Under the pieces are notes generated by a model that searched no databases, was not told the DNA's origin, and worked only from the letters and a program-made list of their open reading frames with translations. From Ascidia mentula (Eukaryota > Chordata > Ascidiacea > Phlebobranchia > Ascidiidae), in NCBI GenBank assembly GCA_947561715.1, contig OX387204.1, forward strand, positions 13,025,001 through 13,089,000: a stretch of DNA of 64,000 bases, in the 5' to 3' direction. Positions 1 through 9,892 of the stretch are shown here, piece by piece. The translations under genes and the position numbers were made by a program. Numbering within the stretch: the first letter of the stretch is position 1; each line of letters opens with the position of its first letter.

Positions 1-39
1 TTTTAAAACACAAGTTTGAATGTTTAACATGTTTTCCAG

Positions 40-3000
40 GACAATTTAGAACTGAAGCTTGAACAAACGTTTCAAACTTGTTTGAATGAATATCGTAAAA
101 AAATGAAAAAGGTACAATTTGTAATAAGATTTGATATTAACTTTGTCATCATACTAAATAGTTTGCTATCTGTCCTTTCTTTGTTACAGATAAACTTTAA
201 TGAAATTGAAGAAGATCACCTTCACCAGAAGCATGAAGACGTTGCGGACCAGGCATTCAAAAAATTTGAAAACGGAAGTGCAAATATTAAAAACCTTGAA
301 ATGCAGCAAAGAAACTATTTTGAAAAACTTCAAGCCGCAATAGACGACGAATATACTCATAACCTAAACGGGTTTTATAGAAACAAGGTAATTCTCATTA
401 ATTTTATCAATTTTAATACTCGCTAGTAAATCTTTTTAGGAAAACTTGGAGGAAGGAATTTCCGCCTTGGCCACTGCTTCCATTCATGTTTACAGTGAGA
501 TTATGTCAAAAGTAAGTTGATTTTTGCCGTAAAATCCAAATATAATTAGATATTTTTTCACATCCTTGCTTTCGAAACATGTCAAAATATTCATTGCATG
601 TTAAGTGTGAAGAAAAACAGTTAACACAAGTGCAAAAGGGATAGTGGAATATTGCAATTGCATGCCACGAATGTGTGACGTTCGACCACTATTGACCTCA
701 ACGCAGCTTAAAATCTGAAAAATTCCCCCAAAAATTTCGACCAATTTTTATTTTTTAAACATTGACATAGAAATTAGAACACCCTACAAATGATAAATGG
801 GTAGAGGAATTTCATTCCCAAGCCAGAGATAAGGCTCTGTACCAATTTGACACAGGATTGGGGAAAAAATGTCCATTTAAAAACAACAAAAGAGACGAGT
901 TGTGCCAAAAGCTTGAAGAGGCAAAAACGGATTTTTTTTCTGCCAACAAAAATAAACAGGTAGATATATGTGTGATCGCTACGAACCAATTCATTTAGTT
1001 TACAAAAATATTACCATGACTTTTTTGTAATTTATAAGAAAATTGCCAATGTGATAGCAGCTGAACATGTCCTAGAAGCTCAAAAAACTTATCAATCAAA
1101 AATGGCAAAGGTATTGTTATTCACTCTGTTTTCTGAGTGACTGTGTAAGGTTTTTTTAGTGTGAATTGTTTCAAGGTATGTTCGAAAGGCTACATTGACG
1201 ATACTACACTCCTTGAAGAACACGCTGCTTGTCAAAAGGAAGCCTTAAAAAAGCTACAGAAGAAGGCCTCACAACAACAATTTTACAAATACAAACATGT
1301 TGAGTCCAACCTTTTGCTTGCTATTCAATCAGAATGGACAACATTCCAAACAGGAAATACGAAGTTTAAGGTATGCTTACACGTTCAAATGTATATCCTG
1401 ATAACTTAATATTCAAATGTGTTAAGAAAGAGAAAATATGTGAAATCAGGAAGAAAGAAACTGATCTTGTGCAATGTTATCAAGGTCAACTCAATGAGGT
1501 GAAACAAACAATAAACCAAATTCTCTTAAACAAAAATAATTGTTACAGTTTAATTGAAATGTATCCAAATTGCAAAGAACTTGTTTAATGCAGAAATCTC
1601 AAGAGTGTGTCGATGATAAGGAGTTTTCAGAATTCGCCAAGGAAAAAGAAAACGAGCTGTTGAAACAGTTTGAGGAAATGGATTCGAAGTATTTGAGTGA
1701 TTATTTTCAGGAAGCCAAAGATCGTCTTAAAAAAAGTTTGAAATCTGAATATCATTACCATGTATCAAATGTACATGTCATAGTCAAGGTAACCCACATA
1801 AAAATAAATAAAATTGTTTAAAAATGGATTTAAACCTAATTATTTGCTGCAGAGAAATATGATAATAAAAGCGGAGAAACTTTCCAATACAGCCTTGAAA
1901 ACATTTGAGGAATCAGTTGAAGAAGTGAGACAACAAAATTATTCTCACAATTGGAGTGCTCACTTTTTAAATTTAGGTTTGCAAACAGCACTTTCATGCA
2001 TCTGATCTTGAAGAGCGATTGGATAATAGTAGAAAAAGAGCTTTGGGCCACTTTTTGGAAAACACAGATTACATGCCTGATCACATTGTAAAAGATATAC
2101 GTCAAAATTTGGAGGAAAATTTGGACAGATTGAAATTTAAATACATAAGTGAAAATGCTAGAACTAAGGTATTTTTTGTAATTAAATCTATTTGATAAAC
2201 AACATGCTTCTTTCTAGGAGTACATTGAGTTGTTTTGTAACGGAGCAAAATCAGAAGCCACTGCATACTTGAGGGAAAAACTGGGCGCGGTACAATACAT
2301 AAATTTGCGTAACACATTAAAAAACAAAAGTTACATGAGTTGCATGCAGGATAAACCTGTCACCATTGAAACTGCATATGAAACTACTTATGAAGTTATC
2401 AGGGAAGCAACTGCGGTTTACGATGAGCGAATGCAAAGCTGTGGAAAACAGTTTAACGCAAAACCATACGAAAAAGAGACACAAGACATTCTAGGCAACA
2501 TATGTGATGAGTATATTCAAAGAGTAAAGAATCAATGGGTAAGCTTGGTCTACATACGCGGATATTAAAGATAAGCATGTTAGATAAAAGATAATATTTA
2601 AAACGTTGCATTTTTGGGACTTGGCCACCAAATTGCCAATTGTATATTTTTTTAAATATAATGATTGGAAAAGGTCTGCAATTACACAGAAACACAGATA
2701 TACACACCATTTTGTGTTTGTGTCAAAAAGCATTTTGAACACATAATGCAAAGGTAATTGTCCATCAACTATATTTTTAGGAAACAACCCAAGATCATGT
2801 AGAAAGGGGGATATCAGATGCGACGAACTACATGAAAAAAGAAATGGAAAAAGTAAGTTGTTTTGCAAGGTCGACTGCATACGTTAAAAAATTATGTGCC
2901 ACGATTGGTAGCTGCAAACGCAACAAATTTCTGTGGAAGTTGCTCGTGAAGGAATCGCGGTGGCAAAATCGCAAGCAAAAATACTGTATTTTAAACATGT

Positions 3001-4394
3001 CAATACAAATTGCCAATGGATGTTGAATGCTACCAAGCATGAAGAAGAAATTGATCGACGAATTGCTGAAATTGGCGACGAATTGATTCAGAACTTTGAA
3101 AAGGTTGTTTCTATAAATGGAATGGCTAGGTGCCGTACCATAATAAAACAATAATTTATCTTTTGTGAAACAGAGGGATCACCAACTGAAAGTTGAAAGA
3201 AAAATGGAGAAATTGAGAAAAAAATACAAAACCTTGTGTACAGAGGTATGTTTTTAGTGAATAACTAACCTTAATTTAAAGCAAGAAGATGGTCAGGGTT
3301 CTGATTATTACATAACTAAAGAACACACAAAAATCGTTTAGATACTGAATAATTGTTCACTTGAAAGTCAACAAACTGAGTTGGAAAAGAAGCATGAGGA
3401 GCTCCAGAGAAACTTTATTTCTGAAATAAAAAGTATCAGTGATGACAGTTACGGAAAACAAATGGAAGCTACGTTAAGCAATGATTTTATGGGATTTATG
3501 TCTCAAATCAAGGAAAAGGTAAATATTCCATTATGAAAATGAGAAAGTTAATCTTACATAAATAGTTTCACAGTACAGTACCTGTCACCACAGTTTCTGG
3601 TAATTGCATAGGATATTCTGTGCTAATAAACATTAAAGTTTTCTTGTCATGAGTTTAACAAAATGTTTAGTACCAAGTTTATGAACAGGATTTTTTTAAA
3701 AACTTTTGCTAAAATTAAAGGCAAAGCACGTTTGGACTTTTTATTGTAAACGCAATTTTTGTTTTGTTGAGTATTTAAAATATAAACAAACTTAATTTTT
3801 CAAACAGGAGAAACTGGAAAATAGAATTGACAAAAAAATTGGGGAAATGAAGGAAAAACATTATCTGAAGCTTTTAAATGTATGCTATCATTTGATAAAA
3901 TCAAGTTATCGTAAGATTTATACAAAGTATTACAAGTCTGTAAAATTAGTACTTGTGATGTAATTAATAGCAATCCTGCATGATCTTGTCCATAGTTTTT
4001 ACAAAACAATCCAAAGTAAAAAAAATTTCAGATTAAAGATCTACAAGAAATTAAAAAAATACACAACCTGTTGATGATGGGTTTTGAACGGGACATAAGG
4101 GAAATGAGTAAAAACCCCAAACACTTGAATTCAATGGAAGAAGTTATGAACCAACAGCGCCGGACTCTTGAAGCCGATGTTCAAGCCGATATCGTCAAAC
4201 AGCGCCGGCAAGCTGAAGCCGATATCGACCAACAACGCCGGCAAGCTAACGCCGATATCGACCGACAACGCCGGCAAGCTGAAGCCGATATCGAAGAACA
4301 ACGCCGGCAAGCTGAAGCCGATATCGACCGACAACGCCGGCGAGAAAAAGAGAAAAAATCTATGTTAAATCCTTTGAATTGGTTCAAAAGCTAA
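40..4394 (+). CDS. GBP/atlastin-like helical-repeat protein, 3' part (5' end outside window)
   Basis: This is the C-terminal part of a multi-exon gene. Eighteen exons are visible, all phase 0, alternating exactly 72-bp exons with longer ones (177-198 bp; the last is 363 bp). Short exons: 40-111, 440-511, 1039-1110, 1427-1498, 1853-1924, 2218-2289, 2781-2852, 3174-3245, 3808-3879. Long exons: 190-387, 771-959, 1176-1370, 1594-1788, 1989-2168, 2350-2538, 2912-3103, 3342-3518, 4032-4394 (stop). Each pair encodes about 85-90 charged, helical residues. The 24-residue part has an aromatic residue at position 17 or 18 and usually Met or Leu at 22. Segments such as AVYDERM and LEEEHA resemble the helical middle domain of atlastin and guanylate-binding proteins, so a dynamin-superfamily GTPase head probably lies upstream, but none is visible. 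The tail has an 11-residue repeat and ends in NPLNWFKS. The exon model is strong; the family call is inference. Confidence 0.7.
4152..4343 (+). repeat. 33-bp tandem repeat coding an 11-residue coiled-coil unit
   Basis: Inside the last exon a 33-bp unit (core CGCCGGCAAGCTGAAGCC) recurs about five times. It encodes QRRQAEADID-type 11-residue units. An 11-residue period suits a right-handed coiled coil. The copies are nearly identical at DNA level, so the expansion is recent compared with the rest of the gene. Confidence 0.85.
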
Positions 4395-4485
4395 AAAATC
4401 TCCCTTTGTATTTTTAAATGTGATATTTTTCGTTTGCATTAGTTGTAGTGTTATATGTAATATATACAGTATGTACATTTTATCA

Positions 4486-4491
4486 AATAAA
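4486..4491 (+). terminator. AATAAA polyadenylation signal
   Basis: AATAAA lies 92 bp after the stop codon at 4392-4394 of the GBP-like repeat gene, the expected place for its 3' end. Confidence 0.6.
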
Positions 4492-4499
4492 ATCACATG

Positions 4500-4776
4500 A
4501 AACACGAGGGTGGTGAAATGTTGTGCCTAGCACATACTATCAAACTCTAATACAACAAGCAAAACCAGAACTCTAATAGGGGAAAAATCATTAATTAAAT
4601 TTTTGACTTTTTTCGCCTTCATATCTATTTCAAGCAAGCCACCCATTTTTAAACATTTCTTTCACTTTTTAGTCACAAAATAATAAATATTTAAAATTAA
4701 AGATTGGTTTAATCTACAGCTCAAACTTAACTTAAAAAAGTATGCAGTTCTTCATTTTTGCAATGATACTGTATAG
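4500..4776. other. Gene-free interval
   Basis: AT-rich DNA between the 3' end of the GBP-like gene and the 3' end of the small minus-strand gene. I see no feature in it. No clear AATAAA for the minus-strand gene was found here. Confidence 0.5.
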
Positions 4777-5417
4777 TCACACGACTGTTCTGCGTCCTTT
4801 TTTGCGATTCCTTGAATAGATAAACGCGTGCGCACAATGTTGACGATTTGAGTAAAGACGCGAATAGTTACGCTTCAACTTCAAGTAAAGACGATACGCT
4901 TCAACACCTCCCACCAGTGTCAAAGTCATACACGATAATGCAAAGGTAAACTGATAAACACGATCGAAATAAGTCACCGTCAGACGATAAGGTGTGTTTG
5001 GCTGAGGAGCAGGTAAAACACGATTGTCACAATCTTGCGACGAAAAACTTTGTTCAATTTGTGCTGCCATTAATTTCAAGTATTTTCGGATAAATTTAAG
5101 ATCGTGCACCCGGTCAAAAGAATGCCGATACCAGAACTGCATGACCCCCCTGCAACGGCAGAATTTGCGCGTCTGGCACCGCGCCGTCGTCACACCAAGA
5201 AGGAATGTCAATTCCCGAAAACGCGTGTATTTGCCACACGGGCACAGGCACTTGACAACACGTACGAGGTACACGTACAAGAATAAGAACGCGAGCACGG
5301 ACACGAGCAAGAACACGAACACGGTTTTCTGTGAAGAAAACGTACACTAAGATTCCAGTTAAGCAATGTTAATAAAAATACCCTTACCGGAGTTTTGAGC
5401 CAGATCACACGAAACAT
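4777..5417 (-). CDS. Unrecognised small two-exon membrane protein
   Basis: Proposed exons are 5388-5417 (ATG at 5417, ten codons) and 4777-5328, joined in phase 0 over a 59-bp GT-AG intron whose acceptor reads TTCTTCACAG. The product is about 194 residues. It has a hydrophobic N-terminal segment (about residues 11-33, a signal anchor), then a Cys/Arg-rich stretch with several basic clusters, a second hydrophobic stretch near residues 140-160, and a basic C-terminus. Third-position G and C are high compared with the AT-rich surroundings, which supports real coding. I recognise no family. The short N-terminal exon is the weakest part of the model; without it the frame would have to start from a GTG. 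It could be a lineage-specific gene. Confidence 0.45.
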
Positions 5418-7469
5418 CAACACACCAATCCGATTAATATATCTTACAGCAACTTATTCAAATAGAATCAAGGCAACTCTAGCTTTAGTAAAATAAACTT
5501 GACATTAAATTCAGCACGCTACACGTGGTACCTAACAACTCAGTTTTACGAAGCATGGCAGAAGGAAAAAAGTTCTCTTGCATTATGATGTCACATACAA
5601 GGCAAAATTTATGTTGTGTTGAAATTCAATTATATGTTTACTGTGTGACGCAGGGGTTGTGCATGAGTGATTTTCAATGTTACACCCCCCTTCAACCCCA
5701 AGTGACTAAAGTTCCAAGTGCTTGTTTTTAAGCCCCAAACTGGTTGCTTTTCTCTGTGCCTGCAAGTACCTGGTGCAAGAAATGCAATACTTTTGCAGCA
5801 CCGGACACAAAACGATAGTAAAAAATAGTATTCTCTTAGATTTTTCTTGGATGTTGGTTGAGGAAACTGGTTGACCGATTCAATCTTGCTTGACGGTGGG
5901 GAAATGCCTTTTGTGGAGATTTAATGCCCCAAAAATTCAATTGCGGTGCTGCCAAATTCAAATTTGCCAGGGTCGTGTACAATCCCATAGGTTTAGAGAC
6001 ATTTGAAAAGAAAACGCAAATGTCTGCGGTGAGCAGATGCCGAAGGGTGGAAAATTAAAATATCATCCAGGGAAACCAAATTCCAATCCTCTGCACACCT
6101 CGTCCATAAAGTGTTGGAATGTCTGGCCAGCGTTACAGAGACCAAACGGTATTCGCGTGGATTAGAATAAACTGAACGGCATTCGTGGTTTTTGAAATAT
6201 CATATTTCGCCACCTGAATGTAAAGATATAGGCTCGTAAAATGTCAAACTTGCCAAAAAATATTCGCTCCGTATAGATTGAAGGCAGAGTCTTGTATCAA
6301 GGGAATAGGGTAACGATTTACTGTTAAGTTTACGGTTATCACCACGTGGGCTCCATTGGCCGGAATGTGTACTTGATGAATGGCGAATAATTTCTATAGG
6401 TCCAAGCCTAAATTTAAGGTTGATTTTTTGGATCCTAAATGTTGCAATGGTACTACCGCTTGCTGCGACGAGCTTCAAGTTTTTGGCAGCCATGGCGATC
6501 CATTCTAAAGGGGCACAGTCCCAAAATTCCAATGTAATGATTTCAAAGATTTTGTGGCATGATTAACTTTGTTTATAGTGGGAGTTATGGCCACCTTGCA
6601 ATCATGTGATGTACAATTTTTACATAGACTTTGCCAAAGCTGATGTCTTGATTATAGTATCACTTTTGCATCAGGCTATTTAAACACTATCAAGAATGAA
6701 TAAAATCGACTTTGTTAAACATGAAAGACACGATTTTTTAAATGTCCTGCTAAAAATGCATCATCACTGAACCTGAACCGAATCGCATGATAAACGGTTC
6801 GATTCCCCGCTACAGACTGTTTTGACGCTACGAGCCGGAAAGTTGTGGTAACGTGTATGTTTATTTTGAAACTAAAAATCTTTGAAAAATTTTAAAAACT
6901 GACGTTGCTAATAAATTTCGCCTTAACCAAAGAGCATAATAAAATAAAATATTCACATCAAACGTCATTAATTTCACGTTTTCGGCTACTCTGAGGAAAT
7001 TTAAATGCGACCAGGTTGCACGTTTATATAAAACATGTGTGGTTTCAATAAACTTTAAACCTCTTTATTTATTTGTTGAGTTTGATGTTAAGGTTAATGT
7101 GTCTCGAGTAGCTGGTAGCTCGAACTTCCAAATCCTTCCCGAACTTTCTCTTCACGTTTCCACCAACACCCAACACACGTACCTTTGTTCCACGCCCCTC
7201 TTCTCCAATGCCAAGTTCTGGGATTAAGACAAATGTGTATAATATTAACCGATTTTGCAAAAAGTCGTTTTATCAGATTTTCGTACCGGCGAAAAAATAC
7301 CATAATTGTTATAAACTATAACTTGTATGTATGCGAAATACCACCTGACGATGGTGCAAGTTGCATTGTTCCAAAAAGAACCACATAATTTTAGCAAACA
7401 AGATAACACTTAGATTTCTGTCAACCGAACCAAATTAGAAAAATGACCTATTTTATCAACGCGTTAACA
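5418..7469. other. Gene-free interval with transposon debris
   Basis: There is no intact gene. The interval holds the gypsy fossil at about 5870-6540. A tRNA-like TTCGATTCC B-box-type string near 6800 may mark an old SINE. The remainder, including 6860-7440, shows nothing I can name. Confidence 0.5.
5870..6540 (-). mobile_element. Degraded Ty3/gypsy pol fragment
   Basis: Minus-strand translations match, out of frame and with gaps, the protease-linker and reverse-transcriptase parts of the better-preserved gypsy element at 58.7-62.7 kb. Near 6450-6490 is KNLKLVAASGST (compare [10 protein letters not shown] in the other copy). Near 6300-6350 is GDNRKLNSKSLP (compare [12 protein letters not shown]). 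Near 6080-6150 is the reading that follows the FGLKN-like region. Stops and frameshifts break it throughout. No LTRs were found, so this is a fossil piece. Confidence 0.6.
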
Positions 7470-7688
7470 CAGTGATTCCCAACCTTTTTGTGCTTGCGTA
7501 CCAATTGGAGGTAAAACAATTTTGACGCGTACCACCTAGTTTAGTGTTACAAAGTAACCTAGGGGTTGAAATAACAAACATTTTAAATCTCTTACGATTG
7601 TTTAAATTCGAACTGTATTCACAAATTACGAAAAGGGGCTCTGGTAGCACCTGAAATGCCGTCGCGTACCACCGGTTGGGAAACACTG
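7470..7688. mobile_element. hAT-like MITE (219 bp)
   Basis: The terminal inverted repeats CAGTGATTCCCAACC and GGTTGGGAAACACTG match at 14 of 15 positions. The flanking 8-mers (cgttaaca, cattaata) agree at 6 of 8, consistent with an old 8-bp target duplication as left by hAT elements. There is no coding capacity. The minus-strand frame leaving the last visible exon of the coiled-coil gene reads into this element. Confidence 0.65.
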
Positions 7689-8827
7689 CATTAATACGTT
7701 TAGCACAAGCGCAAACCTCGATACGATATGGGACACCTTATTATGCAATAAACAACAAGGGATCCTACCACACGGCATAGAATTGTCCATTGAAAATAAA
7801 TCGTCAGTCTGCGCAGATGTCGTGACTTTCGGTTGATGATGAAGGGCTGAGAGTAATTCGCAGCATTTCGCCGAATCAGAAGCTTGTTTCTTCTTCGTAT
7901 CTTCGAGTTCGTCCTTGAGCTTTCTTATTTCATTCTGCAGTATTAAGATGTAATATTTAAAACTGGAGACAATGTTCACCTTAAGTCTTTATTTCGCAAT
8001 CAAATCCAATTTTTGATTGCAGCTACATCAAGACAGTAAACAGAGAAGTTTTGCAAAGGCTTATCGGCAAACTTTATGTGATATGGGGGACTGCCAAAAT
8101 AGTTATAAGACACCCAATTCCGAATGCATTCTGTAGATAAGGGTTGCTGACTGCACTGAATTGCAAATGTACTTTTTAAGTGCATGACAAACCCATATTT
8201 TTCTGCTTTTTTTAGTCAAAATCATGTCCAACAGGGGGCTAAATGCCCTCCCCCCGGAAGAGCGTAAAGGCAGTTGTCTCGCACATGATTTTGGTAGAGT
8301 GTGTAGATAAGTGGTGAGACTAACATGAAATCACAAATGGAAAATTTCCTGTGATTCAATTTTTCACAAAATCTCCTCCAATATTTTTGTACTTTCAACC
8401 AGATTTTCAACAACACCCACCACCAATGAGTGCCTGACAAAAAAACCCTAAAAGCCATATTAAAATTAACCACAACACGCTCAAAACCGCCCTAGCAAAA
8501 GCTACTTTGTAATACATTATTTTTCACTGTTACGCAGGAGGGCATTTTCCCGCCCAGGAATTCTCTTCCATAGAAATACAGAGCTTTGGTCCAATAATAT
8601 CTGTAAAAATATACCTCTGTTTTATAAAAGACTTCTTCATTTCGGCGAACTTTTTCTTTCCATTTTTCGATATCCTCTTCAGTTTGCGCGAGTTCTAAAT
8701 TCAGTTTTTCGTTCATTTCGTCCAGGTGTTTTTCTTCAGTGTGTCTTGAATTTAAACGTTCCTGTAACTTTCTGATGTCGATCTTGACCCTAACACAATC
8801 AAAGTCGTGGGTAACTTTTGCAATTAT

Positions 8828-8866
<39 letters not shown>

Positions 8867-9892
8867 CTTTTGTCCTACAAAGAACATTATGTTTAATTTT
8901 TTACTTTTGCGTCGCGTCTACTATTTCTTTGCTCAGAGCAATTTCATCATCTTGAACTTCTTTGGCCTCTAGCAGTTGTGCTCTATATTCTTCAACCAGA
9001 TTATTTTTTGTTGTCAAATCGTTTGTCAGTTCTTCGTTTTTCTGCTTTGTAAGCTCAATTTGTTCCGCAGTTTCTGTAAAAATCCGTTAACTTAACAAAT
9101 TGCAAAATTCTCATTTTTAACAAATTGCAACATCGCAAAAGTACACATTTCTTTGCGCCCACCTCGAATTTTGTCCAATATTCTCTGATGTTGCAGCCTC
9201 AAGTCATTTGTTCCCTGGCGTTTCTTCAAAGCAATATCTTCATGCACTTCAGCTTGTGCATTGCGCGCGGTTGTTCTGTCACGAATTGCAGCAGTTTCGC
9301 GTTGCAAACTTAGATTTTCCGATTTCAAATCGTTGATTGTTCTTTGTGCACTGTGTTTTGCAACATACCTGTATCAAAATTAATGTGCGTTAGAATTAGA
9401 TATTTACATGCCTGTACAAGGAATAGCCTATACCTCATACTTACAAGCAATAAATTGTTTTTACTACATGAAATCTACCAAACCAACAACACTTCTTTCA
9501 CGTGACACAAGTTAACTTTCAATTCAATTTTAAATGTTACTAGAACAACTTTGTGTCCACGCTTCTAGTTTTAGAAAACATGTTTCGCTTTTTATTAAAG
9601 CATCTTCAGTTCTGTACTTACAAGTACTAAAATTGGCATCACAATTTCATTAACTTTTATTTATAGCCTAGGGGTCGGGGGCTACCAATCCCCATCACTA
9701 AAAACGTATGGTAGCCCAACTTATATAGATATAAGAACTAGCGGGTGCATGTATGCAGCAAATTCAATGAATTTGAAACTTTAATAAGGAAAAAAGTTTT
9801 TTCTACCTGTCCAGGTGTAGCTGACGAGCCAGTTGTTTGTTTTCAATTTTTAAACGGTTTACCTCCTCTTTCAGGTTGGACAAAATCGACAT
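7626..9892 (-). CDS. Coiled-coil protein, unrecognised
   Basis: The gene starts at ATG 9892. Exons: 9807-9892, 9163-9368, 8922-9073, 8615-8782 and 7769-7934. The last ends at a possible donor (TGTG/GTAGGA); if that is not used, the frame reads on to a stop at 7626-7628 inside a MITE. All other junctions keep phase, although the acceptor of the fourth exon could be a few bases earlier. The roughly 260 residues are almost entirely heptad-like: an N-terminal SNLKEEVNRLKIENKQL zipper, then EQIELTKQKNEEL, then LNLELAQTEEDIEKWKEKVRR, then IRKLKDELEDTKKK. A less helical Ser/Thr/Gln segment follows. Such proteins are often ciliary or cytoskeletal, but I cannot name the family. The true 3' end is uncertain. 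Confidence 0.6.
8829..8866. repeat. (AT)n microsatellite
   Basis: About 18 uninterrupted AT units lie in the intron between the third and fourth exons of the coiled-coil gene. Confidence 0.95.
9446..9612 (-). repeat. Dispersed repeat, copy A
   Basis: This roughly 167-bp segment in the first intron of the coiled-coil gene is highly similar to 58103-58270. Shared strings include TCTTTCACGTGACACAAGTTA and CATGTTTCGCTTTTTATTAA. On the minus strand it carries CTGAAGA, then a short hairpin, then GAAAC (positions 9609-9583), which recalls a hammerhead ribozyme core. The element family is not known to me. Confidence 0.8.

Noticed and set aside
4131..4387. Overlapping frames on both strands across the 33-bp repeat
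   Set aside because: The repeat unit is a multiple of three and lacks stops in several frames; only the plus-strand frame joins in phase to the upstream exons.
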